Assembly: GCA_010015805.1 (NCBI GenBank)
Contig: ML978132.1
Coordinates: 844,226 to 908,225, forward strand
DNA: 64,000 bases
Direction of reading: 5' to 3'
Source: Rhizodiscina lignyota
Lineage: Eukaryota; Ascomycota; Dothideomycetes; Aulographales; Rhizodiscinaceae
The first letter of the stretch is position 1; the number at the start of each line of letters is the position of its first letter. Below, piece after piece: positions 41,860 to 51,928 of the stretch. Position numbers and translations under genes: made by a program. The notes under the pieces were generated by a model. That model made no database searches, was not told the DNA's origin, and saw only the letters and a list, made by a program, of their open reading frames with translations.

Positions 41860-42612
41860 TCACCTCGTGCCAAAAGTCTTCAGGTCATAAGTTCCGCCCT
41901 TCTCCAAAGCTCTCTGGTACGCCGGCCTCGCATAGACTCGATCGACCCACGCTTGGACCTTTGGATACTTCTTGCCGTCAAAGTAGCCTCTCTGAGTCGC
42001 CATGTCCATGCACCAACTCATGTTGAAGTCTGCCAGGCCCATCGACGAGCCAGCAAACCATGGTTTCGTTTCGCTGAGGACGTCCTCCATCACTTGAAAT
42101 GACGGCTGCATGTCGTTCTTCCAGTAATTGACGATTGGGTTGACCATTAGTCGTAGCAAGTGACGAATCCCAAATGGCATCATAGCAGGAATGATATCAA
42201 ACAGCAGTGCCGATATAATTTTAACAGATAGTGTGTTGTGCGCAAGAACGTCGAGATATTTGGCTCGCTTCTCGTCTTCAGGCTCTGCATCCCAGATTCG
42301 GTTCGCATACGTCTCGTTTACAAATTCCATGATGAGGATGCTCTCAGCCAAAACGCCAGGGTACTGATTAAGCTGATACACCTTGGGACCACGGCCATCA
42401 TTCTCTTCGACAGTCATAATTGGGGATTTTCCGATAGGGAAGACAGCTTGAAGATCCGGATTCGGCCCGTACCGTCGTTTGTAGAGCACGAGGTTGTACT
42501 TGAATCCATCTTTGTAGCGATGCGATTCGACAATTTCCTCAAGAGCCCAGAGCACGCGCATGGATTGCGACGAGGCAAGGTGGTGCAGAGTGGGCACGGA
42601 AGGTTGCTCCAT
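41860..42612 (-). CDS. Glutathione S-transferase-like protein
   Basis: Single-exon, 250 aa, ATG at 42612. The N-terminal thioredoxin-like half has LHHLASSQSMRVLWALEEI with the usual Ser and helix-1 arrangement, then LVLYKRRYGPNPDLQAVFPIGKSPIM containing the cis-Pro, and LAESILIMEFV for the glutathione-contact E-S. The C-terminal helical half ends AWVDRVYARPAYQRALEKGG, a typical GST C-domain end. It conjugates glutathione to electrophiles or isomerises them. Sits between two SDR genes; convergent with the first SDR (294 bp) and divergent from the second. Confidence 0.9.
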   Translation of the reverse strand: MEQPSVPTLHHLASSQSMRVLWALEEIVESHRYKDGFKYNLVLYKRRYGPNPDLQAVFPIGKSPIMTVEENDGRGPKVYQLNQYPGVLAESILIMEFVNETYANRIWDAEPEDEKRAKYLDVLAHNTLSVKIISALLFDIIPAMMPFGIRHLLRLMVNPIVNYWKNDMQPSFQVMEDVLSETKPWFAGSSMGLADFNMSWCMDMATQRGYFDGKKYPKVQAWVDRVYARPAYQRALEKGGTYDLKTFGTR

Positions 42613-43829
42613 TGATGATGATTGATCCGATCGTTTCTTCCGTCGATCTGAATAGCAAAGACGGTCCTGTAAGCTTCAGCAATCGCGATATATGTAAAGA
42701 TGAGAGCCATGATGAATTTGGCTCTTAAGATGCTCCTCAGCCCTCTTCCGTCGGAGAGACACCGTCATCAAGTAACCCCCAAGTCATCGGCCAAGGGCAT
42801 GCCAATTCTCTCCGGGGACTTGGCGGGTTCATTCTTTCTTCCGCCTGTCAGCCCTCTTGACAGTCATACGATGCGGTAGTCTCCAGGATACTCAACCACA
42901 GCTAAGATTGGTGTCTCTCATGCCGAGTGGAGATTACGGCCTCCTTAGCCGCAGATTGATTGAAGTCTTCATGTCCGGCTTTACTTCGGCACAGCCTCGG
43001 TTCAATGGGAATATGAGAGGGAGAAGGATTTTCGCCAATTGGTTTTTGGAGAGAATTCCCATCAACTGCAAGTATCTTGTTTCGAAAATTTAACACCAAT
43101 TAGATCGACTTTGCTTGCATATCACGGCTTCTGATGCGCATGATCCTGTTTTCAAGTCGATCCGGGTTGTGCTTCCGCGTGAGGCGCCTGCGATGTGGAC
43201 TGAGACAAGTACAGAACAGACGACCTGCACGTAATCCAGCGCTTCACGAGTTTTGAAAAAGGTGAACGACGAATCGTGGAGAGAAGTGTAGGAACAGATA
43301 CTCCACGGGCTCTATACGGTCTGATTGTCTTGCTCTCTCTCTTGCACCTTCACCTGGCCCTCTCGCAGCGACGACGAAGACTGCGAAACATTCCACTTCA
43401 GGACCATGACGATGATAATAGTCAGGACGACCTCCAGTCGCATATCGGCCTACTGAATCTTTCTTGCAGGTAACGAAGCAGCAGCGGCTTTGGTGATGCT
43501 CACTCAGTTTGTCTCGACTCAGAAATGGAATCCAACAGCGTATATTACGGAGCGAATCGTCTGAGCAAATATCGGTGCAATATCTGTGGTAGGCACATTT
43601 CTTGTTCCTTCCAACTGGCTCTTTACATGTTTCATTCAGCACGTTACTCGAGTGATGGGAATTCAGAACGCTCCTTCTCGTTCCAGCAATGTCGACGGAA
43701 AGAGACAAATGCCTTCAGAAAGTTGGCTTTGCTCATCATCTTCAGTGCCTTTCTCTCTCACAGTCAATAAACATCTCTACACAACTCGTTGAATCATTCT
43801 TTCAAGACATTTCAGAACACTCCGACAAA
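42613..43829. promoter_or_regulatory. Divergent promoter between GST-like gene and second SDR
   Basis: About 1.2 kb. Open frames at 43244-43708 (minus) and shorter plus frames lack motifs. The plus frame of the SDR extends back to an ATG at 43689, so part of this interval could be N-terminal coding sequence. Confidence 0.4.
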
Positions 43830-45146
43830 ATGAATGAACAACTCAGACACCACACCGCAAACGTCCTCAGCCAATGCATCTACCTTCCGGAGCCCACTCT
43901 GAAGGAGGAGACCATCCCAAGCCAAATCGGAAAAGTCCATATCATCACTGGCGGCGATACAGGCTATGGCTTCGAGTTGGTGAAGATGTTGTACAACAAA
44001 GGCGCAACAGTCTACCTCCTGGGCCGGGACGAGGATCATTTCGAGGACACACGCGAAACTGTATACGCAGATTGCCCGGATTTGCGCGGCAACATCGAGT
44101 TTATCCAATGCGATCTTGCGAATCTCAGGACCGTGAAATCTGCGGCAACTGAGTTTCTGCGGCGCGAGGAGCGACTGGATGTGCTTGTCAACAATGCCCC
44201 TGTCATGCGTCCGCCAGCCGGAATCGAGTCGGTACAAGGCTACGATCTGCAAATGGCGCACACCCTCGGGCAGTTCATACTGACAAAGCTCCTTCTTCCG
44301 CTGATTCAAAAGACTGCAACAATCTCGAATCCAGGCTCCGTTCGTGTGATATGGGCCAGCAGCATCGCCGTCGACCTTGAATCGCCCAAGGGGGGGATTG
44401 AATGGGACCCAGAAACCGATGCTCCCAAGAAGATGGGCAGAGACTACAACTATGTGCAAGCGAAAGTTGGCAATGTCTTTCTCGGGATGGAGCTTGCCAG
44501 ACGATTCCGCGATCACGGCATTGTCAGCAGGACCTTCAACCCAGGAAACATACAAAGCGAGCTGTACAACATGACAGTGATGGAAGACGCTCTTACAAGG
44601 AACCTGCTGCTCTACTCTACGATCAACGGCGCATATACGGCACTGTATGCGGGTTGGGAAGACATTGAAGGTGATTCGTATGCGGCATACGTAATTCCAT
44701 GGGGAAGAGAAGGTCGTTGCCGTCCTGACCTCGTGGATGCGGTGAAGATGAAGGAGGATGGTGGCACTGGAGGCGCAGTGGCATTCTGGGACTGGTGTGA
44801 GCGGCAGACAAAGGAGTTCTGGTCTCAGCGACCGACAAAGAAGGTCTCCTTTGACACTGAGACCCTTGAACGCGACCGCATATACTACGACAAGGCCACA
44901 ACACAACTCTGTGACCATCTTCAGTCAGAAGGGACTATTGTGACGGCCCGGAAATCATGCAAGGAACGGCTGGCAGGCAAGCAACAGCGCAAGAAGATTG
45001 TCAACAAGGCACGGAAGACAATCAAGGAACAACGCAAGCAGGTCGCTGGCGAAGCATGTGAGACAGATAAGGAAGAACGTAGGCGATACCGAAAGGAGTT
45101 GAAACGCGAACTGGCCAAACTTGCCAAAATGACCAAGAGAAAGTGA
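43830..45146 (+). CDS. SDR of the retinol-dehydrogenase/Bli-4-like group with a basic, Lys/Arg/Glu-rich C-terminal tail
   Basis: 438 aa from ATG at 43830; an upstream in-frame ATG at 43689 would add 47 residues that do not resemble the family. Core SDR motifs: KVHIITGGDTGYGFE for the cofactor, LLGRDEDHF, CDLANL, NNAP in place of NNAG, WASSIAVD (catalytic Ser) and YVQAKVGN (Y-x3-K). The core is like fungal light-induced alcohol dehydrogenases and retinol-dehydrogenase-type SDRs that act on lipophilic alcohols or ketones. From about residue 350 a ~80-residue tail follows, dense in Lys, Arg and Glu with predicted long charged helix (KQQRKKIVNKARKTIKEQ, ending LAKMTKRK). Such a tail is unusual for SDRs and could bind nucleic acid, ribosome or membrane. 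Confidence 0.87.
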   Translation: MNEQLRHHTANVLSQCIYLPEPTLKEETIPSQIGKVHIITGGDTGYGFELVKMLYNKGATVYLLGRDEDHFEDTRETVYADCPDLRGNIEFIQCDLANLRTVKSAATEFLRREERLDVLVNNAPVMRPPAGIESVQGYDLQMAHTLGQFILTKLLLPLIQKTATISNPGSVRVIWASSIAVDLESPKGGIEWDPETDAPKKMGRDYNYVQAKVGNVFLGMELARRFRDHGIVSRTFNPGNIQSELYNMTVMEDALTRNLLLYSTINGAYTALYAGWEDIEGDSYAAYVIPWGREGRCRPDLVDAVKMKEDGGTGGAVAFWDWCERQTKEFWSQRPTKKVSFDTETLERDRIYYDKATTQLCDHLQSEGTIVTARKSCKERLAGKQQRKKIVNKARKTIKEQRKQVAGEACETDKEERRRYRKELKRELAKLAKMTKRK

Positions 45147-45274
45147 GGGAAACAAGGCTGGACAATTATTGGTACCGGGAAAGATTGTCCGCAACAGATT
45201 GTACAGTAAGCTGAGTATACTATTGACTCGCGGCATTGCCGGTAAACACAATGATCATCCGTTCATATACTCAA

Positions 45275-47467
45275 TTACGCTTCGTTACTCAGAGTCATGC
45301 CGAACAACTCTCCGCTCCAACCACAGCCCGCACCGCCAATCTGCTTTAACGGCGCCTCAATAGCCATGGGCGCATAGTGGTAGTAATCACCGTTAATGCC
45401 CATCCTGGTGATGAATTCCTGCTTCGCAGAAGTGTCGCCAATCGGCAGCGCACCCGAAACTGCTGCAAATGTTTGGTTCCCCTGTCCGATGATGCTGAGT
45501 TTGAGCGATTTGCCAAGAGGCAGAGAAGAGTTTAGGCGGTAGTAGTTGCCGGAAGCAAAGAGCGTGATATTTGGAGTAAGCATGAGCGAGGAGTCGCCGC
45601 CTGCGAGTACAACCGTGTTTGTGGGATCTTCCAGCTTGTTGATTTTGAGGGAGAGCGTCAGAGTATAATTTCGGCCTTTGGAGGACAGTGGCGTGGTGAA
45701 TGAACAGGAAGGCGATATCTCAATGCCGCCCTCACTACCTCGAGAACACGATGTTTTTGCATCGTAGCCATTTCCAGAGACGTCTTTGACTGCCGATTTT
45801 CCTTTTGCGCCATACCCATTACCCGAAGAGATGGCGTACTTGACGATTGTCGAGGACTTTGAAGCAATTGCGCGATCCAGATTCTGCGCTGGAATCGCTG
45901 GGTGAAGCTTTGAAAAGGTAGACCAAAACTCGGATTCCATGAGGTTGCCACCCCATTGCTTGTCGGCCAATGCGGGAATGCCCTCACGCCAGGCGTAGTA
46001 TGCTTCCGAGTAGACCGAAGCGTTTGCGCCATAGTCATTCCAGAGAGCCGCAACTTCTCCCAACACCAGTGGGTTTGATCGTGAGGGGTTGTCCGTCTTG
46101 TTGTTCATGTTGAAGATGTACGGATACCAAAGTTCGTCCCCTCCGTATGGGCTGCCGTGGAATGTGCGGGTGAGATTGACGGATTGCGGGTAACTTCCAG
46201 ACCATTTGTTGACGACGTAGAAAGCATCATCAGAGTTCAGGACAGAGTAGCCGTTCAAGATGTAGTCATAGTACGGGTCGTCGTCGAAGAACTCCCAGTG
46301 CTGGACGCTGACGTTGTGATAAATGTTTGTGTAATTCTTCTTTGGAGGGAACGTGCCCCAGATTCGGATATACTTGCCAGACGTCGCACCGATATAGCCA
46401 GACATGGCGTTGACGAACCTGTTGTAGTCGTCTGCAGGGCCAGTGTACTCGTCCGCTCCGATCGAGACTGTCTTTGTGTGAAACCACGGTAAGAACGTTC
46501 CCCAGATGAGTTCCATCGTTGGTATTGTCTCCGGTTGAGAGATGTTTAGCAAACTCAGATCTGGCTCAAGTCCGAGCTCTGGCTTCCATTGCACGATGAC
46601 GAGTGCATGACCGGGTGCTTCGATCTCAGGGATAATGGTAACACCACGAGCAGCGCATTCTGATTGGACTTGATCGAACTGCTCACGCGTGTAAGACTCG
46701 TTCTTGTGCTTGTTCAAGCCTGCTACTGCCGGAGAATCAGACCAAAGTCGGAATCGTGCGTAGAGTTCCAGGGATTCCTCTCGCGTGTAGTTCGCGTTGT
46801 TGAAGAGATTGTCGGAGAGATGCACGTGGAATGTGTTCTGTTTGAAGAACGACATGTACGAGCATATCTCGATCAAAAACTCTGGAGGGTAGAAATGACG
46901 CCCTCCGTCCAGCATCATTCCTCTTGTGCCCCATCCAGGAGAATCGACGGCAGAGCCATATGGAAGATGACCATCAGAGAGAACTAACTGTTGCAAAATA
47001 GTACGCGTTCCCCACCATGCACCAAGTGGACTGGCTCCTGTTATCGTGATCCCAGACGAGGATACAGAAAGTGAATATCCTTCTGATGTTTCTTGTCCTG
47101 CAGCATCGAGGTAGTCTCCGGCGTCACCAATGGTCAAGAAGATTGCATCGGAAGAACCTTTCTCGCCCTTGGAAACTTTGATTTTGCTGTGAAGTGCAGC
47201 TCCGAGGTCTGATGCAAATGTCGTCGCAAAGTCTTCCAGTGTTGGAGGAATCAATGTCTGACCGCGATCGTCTGTTGCCGAGGCGTACTTGGAGTCCACT
47301 ACGATTGACTTGACATCTGCTAGCGAGAAATCTCCATACCCTGATTCTGTGAATGGGACAGTGGGAATTCCAACAAGACGAGCAGTCACAAGAACAGACT
47401 GAAGCAGAAGAAATAACGTTGCCGTCCCCCAAAAATTGAACATGGCGAAAGCTGTATAGTATCGCAT
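45275..47467 (-). CDS. GH20 beta-N-acetylhexosaminidase, secreted
   Basis: Single-exon, 730 aa using ATG at 47467 (ATG at 47443 also possible). Signal peptide FNFWGTATLFLLLQSVLVTA. The N-terminal GH20b-like part contains DAIFLTIGDAGDYL and GYSLSVSSSGITITGASPLGAWWGTRTIL. The catalytic barrel starts PGWGTRGMMLDGGRHFYP, continues NTFHVHLSDN and IIPEIEAPGHA, and has the catalytic Asp-Glu pair in SIGADEYTG. A C-terminal ~180 residues look like a LamG/concanavalin-type beta-sandwich. GH20 enzymes release terminal GlcNAc or GalNAc from chitin oligomers or glycoconjugates. Convergent with the SDR (128 bp) and divergent from GH35. Confidence 0.93.
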   Translation of the reverse strand: MRYYTAFAMFNFWGTATLFLLLQSVLVTARLVGIPTVPFTESGYGDFSLADVKSIVVDSKYASATDDRGQTLIPPTLEDFATTFASDLGAALHSKIKVSKGEKGSSDAIFLTIGDAGDYLDAAGQETSEGYSLSVSSSGITITGASPLGAWWGTRTILQQLVLSDGHLPYGSAVDSPGWGTRGMMLDGGRHFYPPEFLIEICSYMSFFKQNTFHVHLSDNLFNNANYTREESLELYARFRLWSDSPAVAGLNKHKNESYTREQFDQVQSECAARGVTIIPEIEAPGHALVIVQWKPELGLEPDLSLLNISQPETIPTMELIWGTFLPWFHTKTVSIGADEYTGPADDYNRFVNAMSGYIGATSGKYIRIWGTFPPKKNYTNIYHNVSVQHWEFFDDDPYYDYILNGYSVLNSDDAFYVVNKWSGSYPQSVNLTRTFHGSPYGGDELWYPYIFNMNNKTDNPSRSNPLVLGEVAALWNDYGANASVYSEAYYAWREGIPALADKQWGGNLMESEFWSTFSKLHPAIPAQNLDRAIASKSSTIVKYAISSGNGYGAKGKSAVKDVSGNGYDAKTSCSRGSEGGIEISPSCSFTTPLSSKGRNYTLTLSLKINKLEDPTNTVVLAGGDSSLMLTPNITLFASGNYYRLNSSLPLGKSLKLSIIGQGNQTFAAVSGALPIGDTSAKQEFITRMGINGDYYHYAPMAIEAPLKQIGGAGCGWSGELFGMTLSNEA

Positions 47468-48316
47468 GCGCAGACAATTAGGATAACGAAAAGCTGTCAA
47501 TTACCTTGAGCCATTCAGGTCTACGATGGAAATCAGGCGGAGCTCGATTTATGTGAGTGAGTTGATGCAGAGCTTGAACATGCGGCACCGAACCGGATCG
47601 ACGCCTTGCGGCAGGACAAAGTTGATAGCATGTGTGGCTGCAGATACAGAAGCATGATGCCACATGGCGGAGCCTATTTTGATAGCAAATGTAACGCTAT
47701 GGCAGCAAAGCAGAGTTGTGCTGCTGAAGATTTTCGCATCCCGACATCCGCTGGAGAGGAGGTACGAGTACTTTGTCGAGAACGCCGTGGGTCAACTGAT
47801 AGCAACGTCCCAGCACAGCGTTCCCATATTGCCGACATGATATGCCCCACTTGCTGAAGGTAAAATAGAGCAGAGCGCTGCGAAAGAGGACCCAGAGGCT
47901 GGTCAGTTGCAGAAAGCAGAAAGATCGTCATGGTGGAGCGACTTCGGAGGAAAACATGCCGATTTACCTAGCAGGCTTGCCCAATCGGTGCTAGCGCGGT
48001 TCTCCTCGTTCTTTGAAATATCACCAGCCGAACCTTCTCTCCGCAGCGTTCACCTCCAATGCAACTTTATATCATCCTGCCTGCTACTCTCCTGGAGTGA
48101 ATGCTACACCACCTGCGTCAGTGCGTGGTATCATCATGCTGCTCTGTAGATCTCTGGCTGTCTTTGTCCATCAATTTCCCGGAATGCCGCACAACGCAGG
48201 CGGCTAATATCTCTTTCATCTTCAAGCACAACTATGAAATCCCAAGGTAAGCGGAGGAGATTGTGCTGAGGGTGTTACCACAGCTTCTTTCATCTGTCTC
48301 GTTGCTAGCTGCAAAG
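47468..48316. promoter_or_regulatory. Divergent promoter between GH20 and GH35 genes
   Basis: 849 bp between two secreted-glycosidase starts on opposite strands. No competing gene. Suggests co-induction by the same glycan; inference. Confidence 0.5.
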
Positions 48317-50284
48317 ATGAGGTTTCTTCTGAATTACGTTTTTCCATTTCTGCTATCTTCACAGTTCGTGCTGTCGTCCCCAACATCTACTCAATCTGCA
48401 TCATCTCCATCGTTCACTTACAATAGCAAAACTTTTCTCCTCAATGGCTCCCCATATCAGATCATTGGCGGCCAAATGGATCCACAGCGAATACCGCCCC
48501 AATATTGGCGCGACCGCCTCACGAAAGCCCGCGCAATGGGACTGAACACCATCTTCTCTTATGTCTTCTGGAATTTGCTCGAGCCTGTCCAGGGCACGTG
48601 GACGAGCGCCGAACCTGCCAATGACATTGCAGAGTACTTTCGCATCGCGCAGGAGGTGGGGCTGCACGTCGTTTTGCGACCCGGACCATATATCTGTGGA
48701 GAGAGAGAATGGGGTGGTTTTCCAGCGTGGCTTGCTGATGTTCCCGGAATGGTTGTTCGGAGCTACAACGAGCCCTTTCTCGCAGCTTCGAAGAGTTACA
48801 TCGAGCGTTTGGCGAACGACATTCGGGATCTGCAGATTACTCGTGGCGGCCCAATTCTCATGATTCAGGTCGAGAATGAGTATGGTTCTTTCGGCGACGA
48901 ACACAACTACACCTCTGCTCTTCGAGATATGCTGCGCGAGAACTTTGAAGGCATGACGCTATACACGAATGACGGCGGCGTGGATTGGACTCTTGAAGGC
49001 GGTGAAGTCCACACTGTGCTTGCCGAAATTGACGGAGATCCGACAAGCGGGTTCAAATCGCGTGAATTGTACATTAATGATACCACCGAACTTGGCCCGC
49101 TGCTCGACGGAGAATACTACACGTGGGCACCCGATCAATGGGGCTCGTACAACCCACACAATACGACAGTTGGAAATCCAGCGGACGTCGAGCAGTTTGT
49201 GAAAGATTTGGATTATGTTCTTGGAAATCAATCTGCAAGCATTAGTCTATACATGTTCCACGGTGGCACAAATTTTGGTTTCGGAAACGGTGCTCTGTGG
49301 CAGAATCGCACGACCGCATTCACAACGAGCTACGATTACGGTTCGCCGCTAGATGAGAGTGGAAGGACCAACGACCTCTACTCGACTCTGAGGAGTACCA
49401 TTCAGAAGTTTGTTCCCAAAGGCAGCATCCCTGATGTGCCTGCCAATCTTCCACGCAGTACAATACCGGTGTTCTCCCTGACTCCCACAGCATCATTGTT
49501 CGACAATCTCGGTCATGCAGTATCTGGACAGTCGCCGCTCACGATGGAAGCTCTAAAGCAGTCATATGGTTACACGCTCTACGTTCACACAGCCGGGTCA
49601 AGTACCTCCGGCGTCGTCCATCCAGGCGATCGCGCACGCGATAGAGTTATTGTGTACAAGAACAACGTTCGCCAAGGCATCATCGACAGCCAATACCAGC
49701 ATCCGCTCAATATCAGTGTCTCTTTGAAAAAGGGCGACAAGTTGCAATTACTGGTGGAAAATCTTGGGAGAGTCGACTACTATTCACGAGGGAATCCATA
49801 CCGGAACTACCTCCAGGACCCTTACAAAGGCATTCTGGGAGATGTGACTATCGGAGAGGAGGTATTGAAAGGGTGGGAGATGTATCCATTGTCGCTAGAC
49901 GATGTGTCGTTTGCTCCAAAGGCGTCACAGTACGGCGCGAAAGTCAAAGCCGACGATCCTCCGGTGTTCTATCACGGCTCGTTTACCGTCGCTAAGCCCA
50001 AGAACAGTAATCCAGCGGTATTGGATACGTATCTGTCAGTTCCGACGGGACTGAAAGGAAACGTATGGGTCAATGGCTTCAATCTCGGACGATTCTGGTT
50101 TGTGGGACCACAACAATCGCTATACCTTCCTGGTACGATCATCAAGCCTGGCCAGCAAAATGATGTCGTTGTTTTGGAGTTGGAGCCTGGGATTCGCAGT
50201 GGTAGTGAGAATATGGTGGCCAATGGAATGGCTGAGCGAGCATGGGGAAACAATCCGGACATGGATTGTGAGAACTGTGTCTGA
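48317..50284 (+). CDS. GH35 beta-galactosidase, secreted
   Basis: Single-exon, 655 aa from the first ATG at 48317 (frame opens at a GTG). Signal peptide MRFLLNYVFPFLLSSQFVLS. GH35 hallmarks: FLLNGSPYQIIGGQMDPQRIP, NTIFSYVFWNLLEPVQG, LRPGPYICGEREWGGFPAWL, acid/base Glu in IQVENEYG, nucleophile Glu in LDGEYYTWAPDQWG, MFHGGTNFGF and TTSYDYGSPLDE. C-terminal jelly-roll domains end with VNGFNLGRFW and LYLPGTII. Hydrolyses terminal beta-galactose from oligosaccharides or glycoconjugates. The size (under 700 aa) is that of the shorter, animal/bacterial-like GH35 group rather than the ~1000-aa fungal type. Confidence 0.95.
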   Translation: MRFLLNYVFPFLLSSQFVLSSPTSTQSASSPSFTYNSKTFLLNGSPYQIIGGQMDPQRIPPQYWRDRLTKARAMGLNTIFSYVFWNLLEPVQGTWTSAEPANDIAEYFRIAQEVGLHVVLRPGPYICGEREWGGFPAWLADVPGMVVRSYNEPFLAASKSYIERLANDIRDLQITRGGPILMIQVENEYGSFGDEHNYTSALRDMLRENFEGMTLYTNDGGVDWTLEGGEVHTVLAEIDGDPTSGFKSRELYINDTTELGPLLDGEYYTWAPDQWGSYNPHNTTVGNPADVEQFVKDLDYVLGNQSASISLYMFHGGTNFGFGNGALWQNRTTAFTTSYDYGSPLDESGRTNDLYSTLRSTIQKFVPKGSIPDVPANLPRSTIPVFSLTPTASLFDNLGHAVSGQSPLTMEALKQSYGYTLYVHTAGSSTSGVVHPGDRARDRVIVYKNNVRQGIIDSQYQHPLNISVSLKKGDKLQLLVENLGRVDYYSRGNPYRNYLQDPYKGILGDVTIGEEVLKGWEMYPLSLDDVSFAPKASQYGAKVKADDPPVFYHGSFTVAKPKNSNPAVLDTYLSVPTGLKGNVWVNGFNLGRFWFVGPQQSLYLPGTIIKPGQQNDVVVLELEPGIRSGSENMVANGMAERAWGNNPDMDCENCV

Positions 50285-50406
50285 AACAAAAACAGAGTCC
50301 ATACGTGCGTAGAGAGGGTATTTGGTATTTTACAGTTGAATCTCGAAACATGCTTCATCTTGGCCCGCAAAACCACATGGCATGCCGTTTTCGATGCAGT
50401 TGAAAA

Positions 50407-51928
50407 TCAACTCCAAAGCTTCGGCCCTCCGCTCCTCAACTTCTGGAACACTGCATTCGGGTCGTACTTTTTTGAGATTTCCCTCATTTGATCCATATTT
50501 CGGGGCTCCCAACTGGCAAATGCATCTTGCGTTTCGTTCGCATTGTTGATGTACAAGTACTTGTGAGACTTTCCCTCGGCCTCCGCTACCCGCTTCATCT
50601 CGTCGCTGATCATCTCTGTCCAACGCATGACGCGCTCATCGTCTTTTGCGTGCTTCCAAGTGGACCATTGCATCATTCCGACAATGTCTTCTTTGAGATT
50701 GTCGATTGCCCATGGTCCATCACGGTTCTTTTCGAACGCAGCGACTGTCATGACATTTGCAAATATATGGAATTCACCGCCTTCGATATCTGAAAGATGC
50801 TCTTGTGCTGAAGACTGGTAGAGCTCGAAGAGACGTTGGAGCAGCTTCGTATCTTTGTATATTGTCGATGTCGAGACGTACCGTCTATTAGCTTGTTAGT
50901 GATCAGGCGTGGACGACAGCGAAAATGGCTGTCCAAAATGTTGCTCACCGGAAGCCATATGGGGCAACCATGAAGCTGAATTTCACGACGCCCGGCCAGC
51001 TACTCTTTTTGAAGGTACTATTGACCATCGGGAGAGCATTGAAATGTCGAAATACCGGTGGTGGTTCGTCCGAGTCGTGAGGCCCATCATAAAAGAGACT
51101 TGCCATAACCATTCCTTTAGCTGGACTCATGAGCATGACGCCGACATGCGGGCTATTGCCCTCCTCTGTGGTGAACGAATCGAGCGCATCGAAAGCCGCA
51201 CCGAAGCTCGTGGGAGCGAAAATATGAGCGCCTGCCCAGATGTTCTGCCTCGCAAATGTCTTCAAGTCCAGGCGCGTGACGATGCCAAAGTTGCAGATAC
51301 CCCCTTTCAGCGCCCAAAACAGGTCTGGATGAGATTTCGCGGTGACGTCGAGAATTTTGCTGTCCGCAGTGACAACCTGGAAGCTCACGATTGTATTGGC
51401 CGCGAATCCAAAACGATTCCAGTATGGGCTGAGTCCTCCACCGAGCAGAAGACCTCCGAGTCCTGGAGTGGCCTGATTGCCTGCTCCGTCATCAGCGTCG
51501 CACTAACCAGCTTGCACAGTTCACTGACCAGCAGCAATTGTGGTTCCTTTCTCTTCCAGGAAATCATATATCTCTGTGAGTGTAATTCCAATATTGGTCC
51601 GTAGGACCGTTCCGCCTTCACTACCGGTCTCGATCAATTCCAAGCCCTTCAGGTTGGAAGTAGATATCACGACTCCTCCATCACTGTTCGACGCCCATCC
51701 ACGATTCGCATTATGCCCTCCTCCTTTAATGCTGAATGATATCTGATGCTCGACAAGTTGTTCCAAACCTTTGGCCAGCTCTTCAGCAGAGTTTGGTATG
51801 AAGACGGCGCCAGGTTTCAAGAAGACAGTGTCGGTCCAGTATTTGGATGCGCCTTGGTATTCTGACGAGTCGGGAAGGAATGTCGATTGAGGCAGCGTTG
51901 CCGCGAAGGTGTTAATGCTTGAAGTCAT
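50407..51928 (-). CDS. FAD-dependent oxidase with berberine-bridge-like C-terminus
   Basis: Exons 51928-51529, 51480-50949 and 50884-50407, 1410 nt, 469 aa. Introns of 48 nt (GTCAGT..AGCAG) and 64 nt (GTGAGC..AATAG, CTAAC branch). FAD_binding_4 features: PGAVFIPNSAEELAKGLE, IKGGGHNANRGWASN with a His that is the usual 8-alpha covalent-FAD attachment site, GVVISTSNLKGLE, and after splicing G-NQATPGLGGLLLGGGLSPYWN. Substrate-side markers: PDLFWALKGGICNFGIVTRLDLKT. The C-terminal KKYDPNAVFQKL resembles the BBE domain. Relatives oxidise alkaloids or the anomeric carbon of sugars. No signal peptide is visible, so it may act inside the cell. Convergent with GH35 at 122 bp. Confidence 0.9.

Noticed and set aside
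43812-44918. 368-aa minus-strand open frame
   Set aside because: Antisense shadow of the second SDR; the SDR motifs on plus are decisive.
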